A stretch of DNA of 64,000 nucleotides from Marthasterias glacialis (taxonomy: Eukaryota > Echinodermata > Asteroidea > Forcipulatida > Asteriidae), in assembly GCA_911728455.2 (NCBI GenBank), contig OU452222.1, positions 24,108,923-24,172,922 on the forward strand, in the 5' to 3' direction. Numbering within the stretch: the stretch's first letter is position 1; every line of letters begins with the position of its first letter. A program made the translations under genes and the position numbers. Of the stretch, positions 22,608 through 33,482 are shown piece after piece. Under the pieces are notes generated by a model. The model ran no database searches and was not told the DNA's origin. It saw only the letters and a program-made list of their open reading frames with translations.

Positions 22608-22608
22608 A
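22570..22608. repeat. (CAA)n microsatellite
   Basis: About 13 uninterrupted CAA units after a C-tract. Confidence 0.95.
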
Positions 22609-23149
22609 ACGGTGGCGTTGGCTGCGGCCGGCCAGTGAAGTCATCGCCCGAAAAACTGGAGAATGCCATCGCTAAAGCTGCCAGGAGAAAGGCAATCCGT
22701 TTGCGGCGAAGGCGGGAGGCTCGCTTGGCACATGCTGGCTTTCCCTTTGGATTTATCGTTGTTGTTTTTTTTGTTGTTTTTTTTTTGTTTTGTTTTTTAC
22801 TTTTCGTTGGACCGCCTTCTGGTTTTTCCTTGCGATGTTTATTTTTTTTTTTATTTTACCGATCCTTGGATGTCGAAGAAGCGTTCTCCATTGCAAGTAA
22901 GTTCGTCCAGTTTGTCGTACACAGAATACAAACTGGCCGTTTATGTCTGTTTTTTTTTTTACACGTGAATTTGAAAGTTGGACAAAAGGCAGAATCACTG
23001 ACATTTGACTGGGGGGGATTGGGGAGGCTGGAAGAGCATGATAGGGCGTGCTGTGTCTGAATAATCAGACGTATACAGCACCGACGACGATTATGTGTTC
23101 TTTTATTTACACATTTAAATTTTGACAATTTGATCAGCAGTTCTTGAAT

Positions 23150-24820
23150 TATGAACTTTTGAAATTTTGAACTTCCGGTTTCGACCGGAAATAAAGGTCA
23201 AATGAGGTCAAGTTGTGCATTACATTTTTACAACTTTACAAGAGGTTTCATATAGTGAATGAATCTTGAACGTAGCACTTCTGGTTCTGAAGATATGAAA
23301 TAACATTCAGATACGATTTTTTATAAAACAAACTACTACTTCCGGTTACGACCGGAAGTAAAGGTCAAATGGGGTAACACCCTGTGTAAGATTTGTTAAA
23401 TACTTCATGACCTTTCATATGGTGTAAAGATCATGTATTTAGCATATCTGATTCTGGAGATATGAGTATTTTAATGTAAAACTTCAATTTAATATAATGA
23501 CGTCATCGATGACGTCATCATTCCAAATTGTGTTCTTTGTCATGTACACGCTTTGGTCTAGGTACATAGTAAGTTTCAAGTCCGTACATGCTCTATTTTT
23601 TGAGATAGCAAAATATTTTTTTTTCAACCTCGTGTACCATTTTCGTTTTGACGTAGCTATGACGTCATACATCATATTTTTTAGAATGTTCTTGAGTTAA
23701 AAAAAATATTATGCATCAAACATTTTTTCATATTTTCATTCACTTAGGCTCTAGAGCCCAAAATAACATGGTTTGTTACTTTAACTTCCGGTTTCGACCG
23801 GAAGTAAAGGTCAAATGAGGTCAAATTGTGCATGACATTTGTAGAACTTGACAAGAGGTTTCATGTAGTGGAAGAATCTTGAACATAGCGCTTCTGGTTC
23901 TGAAGATATGAATTTTCAAATTATTTAACGTTTATTTAACGTAATGACGTCATCAATGACGTCACCATTCCAAAAAAAGTTGCGGTGTCGTCTACTCACC
24001 GAGGTTGATGTTCATGAGAAGTTTCAAGTTTATACAAGTTTCAGTTTTTCTCAAAATTGGCGGAGAAGGTTCAGGCATAAGAAGAAGACGAGAAAAAACT
24101 AGACATAGAATTTTTGTTTATTACAAAAATACGGTGTTCGGTTGAACGTTACATGATGACGTAGTTCAAAAACATTGAACATAAAAATATGAATTTATGT
24201 ACAATGTTTGGTTTTTATAGTTAAACTTGTACCACACTTTGTAACAACTCCCGTTTCTTGACAAATGTTTATGTTTTTGTTACATTGGCATCAGGTTTTT
24301 TGGTTTTATGTCATCAATGACGTCATCAGTCCAAAAAGTGGTGGTTTTGGTGCTAGAAGTTATCACTCAACTATTGCGATTTTCCGCTCTGCACATAGCG
24401 CTAAATGTTTCTAAAATCTTTATTCCCAACAGCGCCCTCTTTCGTTGGACCAAAGAGAGCGCCGTTGGGTATTCCCCCAAAAATTCGCGCCATAAGAGTT
24501 TTACAAATTTTAAACTTTGATTCATTGTAATTTAATGCCCGATGACGTCATTATGACGTAATTAGGTCTGTGGTGTCTTGATACCAAGGTTCACCTATCT
24601 GTTGAGTTTCAACGTTCAAATCAATCTCAATCTTGAGTTATTCCGAACAATAAATAAATATTAACAGAACAATAACAATAGTTGTTCGGCTGTTGGCCGA
24701 ACACCTAAAAAAAAAAATAAAAAAAAAAAAATTAACAATAACAATAGGTTTTCGGGTAAAAGCCGAACACCTAAAAACTTAACAATAACAATAGGTTTTC
24801 AGCTGGTAGCCGAACACCTA
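23150..24820. mobile_element. Repeat element with paired CCGG motifs and CCGAACACCTA end
   Basis: The block CTTCCGGTTTCGACCGGAAGTAAAGG and its 150-bp downstream context occur three times (about 23172, 23338, 23785), separated by GATGACGTCATCA motifs. The end CCGAACACCTA occurs three times in a row (24706, 24782, 24820). The same blocks appear in reverse orientation inside 39171-41606, which shows the TIR TAGGTGTTCGG at both ends. No ORF of note; a non-autonomous DNA element or a relic of one. Confidence 0.6.
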
Positions 24821-26450
24821 AAAAAATTTAAAAAAAAATAATAATAAAAACGCATCAATGCAGATTGCTATAGATTGTATAAGCATCGGAATTAATGTTT
24901 TGTTACGTTCAGCAAGTTATGAATTTATATCAAGATTATTAAAACGCGTCTCAGTAAATTCAACATTTTGGGGCTATGACGGTAAAAAAAAACCAAAAAA
25001 AAAAAAACAAGAAGAATTATTGAAACAGTTCTTGCCACTTAACTTCTGAATCATTTTAATTTCATAAACAAAAATGTTTTAAATCAGCATAATGCTCTCT
25101 ACGAGCTCTGTAGAGCCTCAATAGGAATTGAACCAGAGCATTCCGATCCGGAGCATGTATTCAGCAACCATCACTAGGGGGCAGTAGCTGCACGGACGCA
25201 AACCTGACCTTCTTGCAACATCACTGTCATGTTTTATTTATTGTTATTATTTTTTTTTTTTATCCATTTTTGGGGGTACACTGTGTGACCACAGCTTCGA
25301 ATTAATTTACTTCATAGATGCAAAAAAGAAAAAAACAGATAATTTATCATTTAATTATGTAAACCTCAATGAATGGGTGTTCTTTGCAACAAGTAGAGCA
25401 ATCATAGCAACCATCAATACTGCTGCACGGACGCAGACCTGACCTTGGTGTATTTTTTTTTCTTTCTTATTTTATATATTATATATATATATATTTTTTT
25501 TTTTAATTACTATGCTCGGTTGACTTTGTGCTTCGCAACGCTGTAAATTGGTAATTCATTCATCATCACACAAACGTTTTACAACGGTCGCATTCACCCA
25601 GAATATTTAATAAGTAGCTAGAGATGTTTCAATTGACTGACAGATCAAACCTAAATAACACAAAATGCCTACATTTTTTTATTTCAGAAAAATATAAGTT
25701 GAACGTATAGTTTATATACATTTGAATTACATTACGGTACCATGGGGTGGACCACGTGACCATTCCCCATGATGGTGAAAAATAATACGATAATTTGACT
25801 AGCGCGCAAATGTGAGAGTATACATTCACGAAAATTCTCAACATAGAGAATAAAGTGACTCAAAATGGTTTTCTCGGTGCACATTTATTTGTCTTATGCG
25901 TTTCTAATAAATTGTAATTTACTTAAAGTTGGCTTGTCATGTCAAACACGTTTGAACTGTGTGAAAACAATCGGGAGGGCAGTGATGCGTGCAAAGAGAT
26001 CTAAAAGAGGAACAAACAAATACCAACATAATCAATTTCACACCGATACTTGTTTTAATATAAACATAATGTTGGTAATTTTAAAACATCAATGATCTGC
26101 CTTTATTCACCCCATTTTTAAAAAGAATTCAAAATTACTCCGTCAGTATCCCGTTTATTGCTTACTTATAATTTATTCTCTATTTTTGTTGTGACTGGCG
26201 TACCATGAGTAATTGCGTCTTATCATACATTTTTTTTTCTTTCTTTTTTTTTTTTTTTTTTTTTTTTGCTTTGTGGACAAATTATTGTCTTTCATCCTCA
26301 GTGCAGAATGAATCGATGTGTTATAATGTGACCTGCATTTCATCACATTGCTTTGTTCACCTCTCAAATACAATGAACGCGCCCATATAGTGCCGCTGTT
26401 TCTAGTCACTGACACAGACAGTCGGTTATTTACGTACAGCATATTAGTCA
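24821..26450. other. AT-rich intergenic stretch
   Basis: I see homopolymer tracts, an AT dinucleotide run near 25480 and a short repeated phrase (TGCACGGACGCA.ACCTGACCTT at about 25190 and 25424). No gene is supported. Confidence 0.5.
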
Positions 26451-26637
26451 ATGCACACAATCACCAACAACCTTAGCAGCATTTCGAAGTCAGAGTTTTA
26501 CCACAGGATCGTTCAGGAAGGGTTGCTCAAGGATCTATCAGGGGTGGTCAGTTTGACCCAAGGTGGTCAACCTAAGAGCATCATGGCCATCCTTAGGTAC
26601 AGCATCGACATTTTTAGTGTGATATCAATCGGCATCG
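26451..26637 (+). CDS. Candidate orphan first exon, function unknown
   Basis: An ATG opens 62 codons plus one base, ending at the strong donor G|gtaagtt, so the phase is 1. Residues include KSEFYHRIVQEGLL and SLTQGGQPKSIMAILRYSI, with codon use more gene-like than its surroundings and a moderately hydrophobic end. No matching downstream exon is seen nearby; the lectin exons from 43109 would accept phase 1 but lie 16 kb away. It may equally be chance. I do not recognise the sequence. Confidence 0.25.
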
Positions 26638-26929
26638 GTAAGTTAAATGATGTTATAAATCTTCAAAAATCCAATGATTCATCATCCATTTAAAAACATC
26701 ATCCATTCATCATCCATTATTATAACTGGCGAATGTCTTGTGCGCTTCATATTTTCTTTAATAAAGTGGACAAATCTAAAAATTAGTGAACAATACTACT
26801 GTCACGGTAAAGCTTCATTTTTTTTTTATTTATTTATTTTTTTTTTTTTTTATTATGCTATTTTGATGTATAGAAAGAAGCGGGCGCGTGTGTAGTCTTT
26901 CCTTGTTCTTCATTGTGTTATTCTTTATA

Positions 26930-27870
26930 TTGTACTAGCGGGAAACCCGCGCTTTGCGCGGGTCATGGTGGTATGTCATTTTAGCTCTTCTTTATTGAGT
27001 AATTTAATTTACCATTTACGTTTAAAATACGGTTAAAACACGACTAAAATATTTGTGGAGCTGACATACAAATATTTTTCCCGTTCAGTTTATTATTCCC
27101 CCCCCCTCCGTGTTATTTATTAGTCCCTTTTATTGTTTTTCAGCCCCTTTCATTCTTTCCCATCCCGTTCATTTCTTTCCCAGCCCATTTTTTGTTTAAA
27201 TTGTCAGTCCCATCCATTTTTTCCCGTCCCGTATGTTTTTCCCCCGCCCCGTTTATTATAACCCGTTTCGTTTATTATATTTTTCCCGTTCAGTTATTAT
27301 TTCCCCCCTTCCGTACTATTTATGAGTCCCTTTTATTATACCTTTCGTCCGTGTAAATTTGGCGAGGTTTGATGCGGTATCCAGGGAGGAGATCCATATA
27401 TTTTTTTCCCCGTCCCGTTTATTATATAACCCGTTTCGTTTATTATATTTTTTCACGTTTGTGAGTTGTCCATTCAACACCCCCACCTTCCACTCCCGTA
27501 TTATTTCTCAGCCCCTTTCATTCTTTCCCGTCCCGTTCACTTCTTTCCCAGCCCGGTTTTTGTTTAAATTTCCCCCTCCCGTATGACCAAAAGCAGTCTA
27601 CTTAAACGTGTTAGCGTAAACTTTACGTTGGCATTGTTCCTGGCGCGCGCGTCGTTGGCATTGTTCTTTATTTGCACTGTACGCGCGCGCGGCCCATAGC
27701 AACAGTGAAATCGGCGCGCAAAAAAAACATGAATTTGGGGTGTTTTTTGCTCATAAATCTGTCAATTCTGAACGGATTTTGTTCAAAAATAGATGAGTGT
27801 CTAGACGAAGTCAACACCTTTCTTCCGTGTAAATTTGGCGAGGTTTGATGCGGTATCCAAACTAACACAA
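26930..27870. repeat. Degenerate tandem CCCGT/TTATT repeat region
   Basis: It opens with the hairpin-like ACTAGCGGGAAACCCGCGC..GCGCGGGT, then about 500 bp of imperfect short units (CCCGTTTATTATA, CAGCCCCTTTCATTCTTTCCC). The phrase CGTGTAAATTTGGCGAGG with GATGCGGTATCCA occurs twice (27350 and 27827). It looks like a mobile repeat body; no ORF. Confidence 0.6.
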
Positions 27871-28257
27871 ACACATTTTATTTGCCCAAATTGGGATAAA
27901 CCAAAGACTAGAGCTGTGCCCCCAAATGTAAACCCAAACGGACAAATAAAATGTTTGCAAAGGTCAGTAGGTTTGCAAAGGTTTTAAAGGATTTGTGGGA
28001 AATAATATCCTTATTAAACTAAAAAAAACAAAAAAAACAGAGATGTCCTTTCTTATGGCGATTGTTCGTTTACGTCATCATGTAGAACTTGGTGAGGAAC
28101 TTTGGAAATCGGTCCTGATAAGGTTTTAAGAGTAAAGATGTGATTCAATTAAATCGTTTTTGTTTTACCCTCTAGTCCCTGCACTGATCGAAGCTGCTAA
28201 ATAAAAATAAAACATAATTAAGCAATAAACCTCAAGGGAAACTGACAGGGTACATTT

Positions 28258-28294
28258 TAATGTTGGCGGTCTCCCTAAGGAGACCGCCAATATT
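28258..28294. repeat. Short perfect hairpin beside the tRNA-like element
   Basis: Arms TTGGCGGTCTCC and GGAGACCGCCAA enclose a CTAA loop; four further bases on each side pair apart from one mismatch. It ends 5 bp before the tRNA-like sequence. Confidence 0.8.
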
Positions 28295-28296
28295 AG

Positions 28297-28410
28297 AGAT
28301 GGATAGCTCAGTTGGTAGAGCGTCGGTGCGTTAAGCCGGTGGTCGCAGGTTCAAATCCCACTCCAGTCAATTTTTCTGTGTTAACCCCAAAATTGAAAAA
28401 AAAAAAAAAA
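28297..28410 (+). mobile_element. tRNA-like sequence, probably a SINE head or tRNA pseudogene
   Basis: TAGCTCAGTTGGTAGAGC is a perfect type-2-less A box and GGTTCAAATCC a perfect B box, at tRNA spacing. The acceptor stem pairs poorly and the anticodon loop lacks U33, so a working tRNA is unlikely. A long A-tract follows at 28394, as after a SINE or retroposed tRNA. Confidence 0.6.
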
Positions 28411-28730
28411 ATAAATGAAAGATAAATAGCTTGAGCGAAATCAATAGAATGGTTAACAGCATCATTGTTTAAAAGATACGCCTAGATTTCCTATAACTCA
28501 CCTTTTTGCTATTAGTCTCATTGAATAGCAGCTTATTTCTTGTTTAGATGTAGTAATTGAATTGAACTGAATGGAGATTTCCTTATGGTCCTCTTTATGT
28601 CGTACAATATTAATCTATAGTGACCTACCGGTCACTCGTAGAAGATATAAAGCAACAATAATAGAGTTTGGTTCTACTTTGTTTATCTTGGACCGGTGTA
28701 ATATACACCAAAAAATGTAATGCATCAATA

Positions 28731-28769
<39 letters not shown>

Positions 28770-28880
28770 TAATAATCAATAAACACAACAAAAGATAAGT
28801 ATAAATATATATTTATATAGATATTAATAATAATTAAAAAGATATAATATATTATATATAAAGTAATGAAAACAAATTGT

Positions 28881-29996
28881 AAACCCAGTGCTCTCCACAT
28901 TACATAAACAAGCCATTGGTTTATTATGCCACACAGTTACCAAGATCCATGTGAATAACTGGCACGCTCTAAATGTATGTTGGTGTTTATATTATTGATG
29001 TCATCGCAGCCTTGAAATATTTGTGTACAGTCTGAATAGTACCAAAATCACCATGGGCTGAATTATATTTACATCATTGACTTCTGATGAGCATGGTCAA
29101 CATTTGCCTGGTGTAAGATTGATGTATTCGCTTCGCTTCCAAGGATATCATTCTAGAGTGCAGTTACAGCAAAACCACAATTGAAATTCAATTCAATTCA
29201 ATTCAACTTTATTATCCCAAACGGGAAATTCATTTAGGCCTTTACATAAAAAGTTATACATTAAAATTTCAATTACAATGCACAAATACATAAAAAAAAA
29301 GCACAATATACTTCACTTAACAGAAGATACAAGCCATAAAAAATCAGTAAAATGGAAGTATAATAATTTAGAAATAATTGAAAACCCATGTTGAAACACC
29401 TCTTTCACAGTGTATAATAATAATAATTGCATCATTGTAAACCCAGTGCTCTCCACATTACATAAACAAGCCATTGGTTTATTATGCCACACAGTTACCA
29501 AGATCCATGTGAATAACTGGCACGCTCTAAATGTATGTTGGTGTTTATATTATTGATGTCATCGCAGCCTTGAAATATTTGTGTACAGTCTGAATAGTAC
29601 CAAAATCACCATGGGCTGAATTATATTTACATTGTTGACTTCTGATGAGCATGGTCAACATTTGCCTGGTGTAAGATTGATGTATTCGCTTCGCTTCCAA
29701 GGATATCATTCTAGAGTGCAGTTACAGCAAAACCACAATTGAAATTCAATTCAATTAAATTCAACTTTATTATCCCAAACGGGAAATTCATTTAGGCCTT
29801 TACATAAAAAGTTATACATTAAAATTTCAATTACAATGCACAAATACATAAAAAAAAAGCACAACATACTTCACTTAAAAGAAGATACAAGCCATAAAAA
29901 ATCAGTAAAATGGAAGTATAATAATTTAGAAATAATTGAAAACCCATGTTGAAACACTGCTTTCACAGTGTATAATAATAACAATTGCATCATTGC
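28881..29996. repeat. 558-bp tandem duplication, two near-identical copies
   Basis: 28881-29438 and 29439-29996 are head-to-tail with only a few differences. Each contains a retrotransposon 3' end with AATTC repeats and TTTATTATCCCAAACGGG. The likeness implies a recent event or an assembly artefact. Confidence 0.9.
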
Positions 29997-30342
29997 GTCA
30001 TCGTTTCAACTGCTTATTAAAAATCCGGACAAGTGAGGGGACAAAGGAGTTGGCATACCGCTTAGTGTTAATCCTTAGCTGTAAGAGCCATTCACTTCTT
30101 GAACTTCTAGTGAATTTACCAAACAAAGGGTGAGTTTCATCTGATAGAATCATTTCAACTTTGGTCAGCATCAGAGATTTATACAAGGTGACAACCATTG
30201 ATTCATCACTACCAATAACTTTGTTAGCTTGCTTAATTACTCTATCAAATTTATACCGATCCAAAACACGCATGTTTCCAAAGACACAAATCAAACAATA
30301 TGTAATAATACTTTGCAGGGCAGACTTGTAAAATATTTGCAA
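29740..30342 (-). pseudogene. Non-LTR retrotransposon 3' end (CR1/L2/Rex1-like), truncated
   Basis: The minus-strand frame from 30342 reads FYKSALQSIITYCLICVFGN, DETHPLFGKFT and NTKRYANSFVPSLVRIFN, the conserved C-terminal region after RT in fish-type CR1/L2/Rex elements. The 3' UTR follows at lower coordinates, ending in AATTC repeats. The RT core is missing. A second copy of the 3' UTR is part of the tandem duplication. Confidence 0.75.
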
Positions 30343-30616
30343 AATGGTTATTACATCGTTGACCTCTGATATGCCAAGTGTACTTACGCTCAGTGTAAAA
30401 TTGATGTATCCGATTCGCTTCTTTGGATATCATTGTAGCGTACTGCCGTTCAGATGTATACATAAAGTAATGCGTTGCCAGGTAACTATTCTCGACTTTT
30501 GTACGATATTCCCAAAACATAAACACCAATATTGGCAAGTAATTAATTCACAGCGACATAAAACAAAACATGTATATACTTGAGTATGGACTACACTAAG
30601 GTCCATTTTAGGTCCC

Positions 30617-31315
30617 TTGATGTTTGGGATTTACACCCTCCCACTTGGCAATATCATACGTCATCATAACATTGACTTTCATCTGTATGCTGATGATACA
30701 CAGCTGTATTGTTCCTTTGACCCTAGAATATCTGGTGCTTGGCAAGTTGCCATAGAGAAGCTGCAGCTGTGTATTACTTATGTTCAATACTGGATGCCTT
30801 GCAACAAGTCCTTTCTCGTATTGATTATGGCAATCTTCTTTTTTTTTGGTGCTACGTCATATGAATTGGGCAGAGTTCAAAGATTACAAAATGGTGCAGC
30901 TCGTTTAGTGTGTTCCACACCAATGAGAGAACATAACACCCCATCACTCACGGAATTTCATTGGCTACCGATTAGAGAACGGATTAATTTTAAACTTGCT
31001 CTTTTTGTTTTTAAATGCTTAAATGAAAAAAAAGTTCTCCTGTTATCTTTCCTCTTTACTGTCACATTACACTCCTCCACGTTTTCTGCGGCGCACACTT
31101 GACATCACTCTCTTGAATGTTCCCCGCACAAACAAATTTCTGGGTCAAAAAGATTTCAGTGTAGCTGGGCCAATGTTTTGGAACACTCTTCCTGCTGATG
31201 GTAGGGAATTGTTTAGTTTATCTTTATTTCATAAATTTCTTAAGACTCACATTTATCCACATTAATCTCGTGTGCTATGATCTTGATGGAATAGCGCCCT
31301 ACAAATTATATTTGT
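30617..31315 (+). pseudogene. Non-LTR retrotransposon (L2/CR1-like) fragment with internal deletion
   Basis: Plus-strand blocks in order: [20 protein letters not shown] with the YADD catalytic motif, then after a deletion [37 protein letters not shown] and, after a frame change, FSVAGPMFWNTLPAD. Between YADD and RVQRLQ too few residues remain for an intact RT. Its 3' end runs directly into the pentanucleotide array. Confidence 0.8.
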
Positions 31316-31617
31316 TATGTCATGTCATGTCATGTCATGTCATGTCATGTCAAGTCATGTCATGTCATGTCATGTCATGTCATGTCATGTCATGTCATGT
31401 CATGTCATGTGATGTCATGTCATGTCATATCATGTCTTGTCATGTCATGTCATGTCATGTCATGTCATTCCATGTCATGTTACGTCACGTTACGTCACGT
31501 CACGTTACGTTACGTTACGTTACGTTACGTTACGTTACGTTACGTTACGTTACGTTACGTTACGTTACGTTACGTTACGTTACGTTACGTCACGTCACGT
31601 TACGTTACGTTATGTTA
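31316..31617. repeat. Pentanucleotide array (GTCAT)n changing to (GTTAC)n
   Basis: About 34 units of GTCAT, then GTCAC/GTTAC units to about 31610. It starts exactly at the 3' end of the retrotransposon fragment. Several L2-like elements end in a short tandem repeat, so this is probably an expanded native tail. Long Cys-His-Val-Met-Ser type ORFs across it are artefacts. Confidence 0.9.
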
Positions 31618-31619
31618 TA

Positions 31620-32646
31620 ATCCATGAGTCATGTGGAATAGATTGGATGCTCTGATCACCCTCATGAGGTAGTGAGAGTCTGAAAACGAGATAGTTCGTT
31701 TTATTACTACCCCCCCCCCCATCAACATTAAAATTCATTCGCCACGATTAAAGACTTTCGCCAGTGACTGAACAAACAATCTTGTCGAACATGAATCGAA
31801 AGTCAAGCATAAGCTTATCAGTTTTAAGAAGTTGTTTTGCGGTATAGTACTTTGCTGTATACCCAGTGAGTATCTCAAAGCTCTTGTCTTGCTTTGATTT
31901 AATTCTCAGTCAACTGTGAGCCAATGTAAAGTGACGACATTTAGGTAATTATTGTTCTTTGTGACCATTTTAATATAACTGAACCAACACCACACGACAA
32001 AATCATAGTTTAAGTTTTTTTAAAGTGTGGTAAACCAGGTGCAATTAGACCTTAATTAAAGCGGTTAATAAACATTTTTATCGTGCCCTCTTGCTGTCAA
32101 AAATACGGCTATTTGACTTATGTCAAAACCAAAGAGTTATATTATATAAGAACTAGAGGGCAAACAAAACCGTTAGACACGGCCCGACAAGGAGCATTTT
32201 CGACCATTGAGAAAATCACGGAGACCATTCATTTACACTGGTCACTCATCAGTTTACACATCAAACGTTTTCTAAGTGGACATTGGTATGCAATTGACCC
32301 AAAAGGATTTTCGCCCATTGTGTGTCAGCGGAGTTCCGTGTGTGACATTGCGAGTGCTCCATCTAGTTCTTATCCATAACTTTATGGTTATTAGCTGTGC
32401 ATTGTTCACATAAACATCTTACCTATTAATAAGACTATTAGCTCTGGCCTAATGTATTAGACCGATCCATAAAGCCCCGCCTACCTTAGCAACTGCCTCG
32501 CAACAGCACATGGTGTGACTTTCTTGCCATGATTGCAGCAGTGGTTCGGTTGCGGCCACACATACTTATCGGATACAATTACGTGTATGGTTTTCTTGAA
32601 TGGTGTGGATTTAGTTTATTGGCCTTTTAAGCAGACACGAACAATG
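31620..32646. other. Intergenic, contains a MITE fragment
   Basis: The segment 32020-32105 (GTGTGGTAAACCAGGTGCAA... GCCCTCTTGCTGTCAAAAATA) matches parts of the MITE at 60281-60541. Nothing else recognisable. Confidence 0.5.
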
Positions 32647-32675
32647 TTAACCCTATCAGGACCAGGGGGCACAAT

Positions 32676-33083
32676 AGACTGGGTAAATTTTCAAAAAAAA
32701 TCAACCCTGAAGGCAAATTGTGTTAATTTATGGCATACAAGTTTTTTAGGGGTATTGAGGGGTGCTGAGCTCGAATTTGTTGTATGCCAAGCTCAAAAAT
32801 GTCCCATAATGCCTCAAAATCCCAAAATCCAAGATGGCCGCCACTGACGTGTCAAAATACATTTATGTGCACATCTTTTTTACTAAACAAGGTAGAAACT
32901 TAAATTAAATGTCCTTCTGTAGGTTATCATGTATGGGGAATCCAATGCAATCAACAATTTTACAATAAAATATAAAGAAATTGATTAAAACTCATATTTA
33001 ATGCAAAACAATGTGTTTTTTTGTTAAAAATTTAAATAAAATAAAAATAAAATAAAAAACTCCAGTACGTAAATCCTAAGTAT
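32676..33083. repeat. Left terminal inverted repeat of the Academ-like element
   Basis: Matches the reverse complement of 38553-38966. It contains TGCCGCCACTGACGTGT-type and GTATGGGGAATCCAA blocks. The inner edge is CTCCAGTACGT.AATCCTAAG. Confidence 0.9.
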
Positions 33084-33482
33084 CCAGGGATAATTTGCCT
33101 ACCTTTCAGGTGTCTTTTTGGCAAACAATTATGTTGTGGAATAATTGACTTACCAACTTTGCAATTTGAATTGCAGATATTATTGTATTATCAAATACGC
33201 CGTAATAAAATAAAATAAAATAAGTGATGTACATGTAGTGGATCAGAAAACACCATTAGTTGTTGTACATTATTATTCCAGGCCACACTTCCATCGGCTG
33301 ACTTCCTTTCTTTCTTTTGTTGGCCTGGTTTAGATTGATTTGTATTACTTTGTAATATTAGTTTACTCTGTAATACTTAGTATTACATTGTATTACTACA
33401 TGTTGTATTGCCAACTCTTGTTGTTGCAGAGTGTCTGAATTAATCTATCATCAGTAACTGACAGTAAAAATCATCAGTAAAA

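Noticed and set aside
22635..23060. ORF starting KSSPEKLENAIAKAARRKA
   Set aside because: The first 35 codons look gene-like and basic, but it then runs into T-tracts; no splice donor or homology is evident.
28297..28370. Functional tRNA gene
   Set aside because: Control boxes are good but the acceptor stem mispairs and U33 is absent; an A-tract follows.
31316..31617. CRISPR-like array
   Set aside because: Units are five bases without spacers; this is a satellite. No true repeat-spacer array exists in the window.
31198..31655. Overlapping ORFs rich in Cys-His-Val-Met-Ser and Arg-Tyr-Val-Thr-Leu
   Set aside because: Products of the pentanucleotide array, which is open in several frames.
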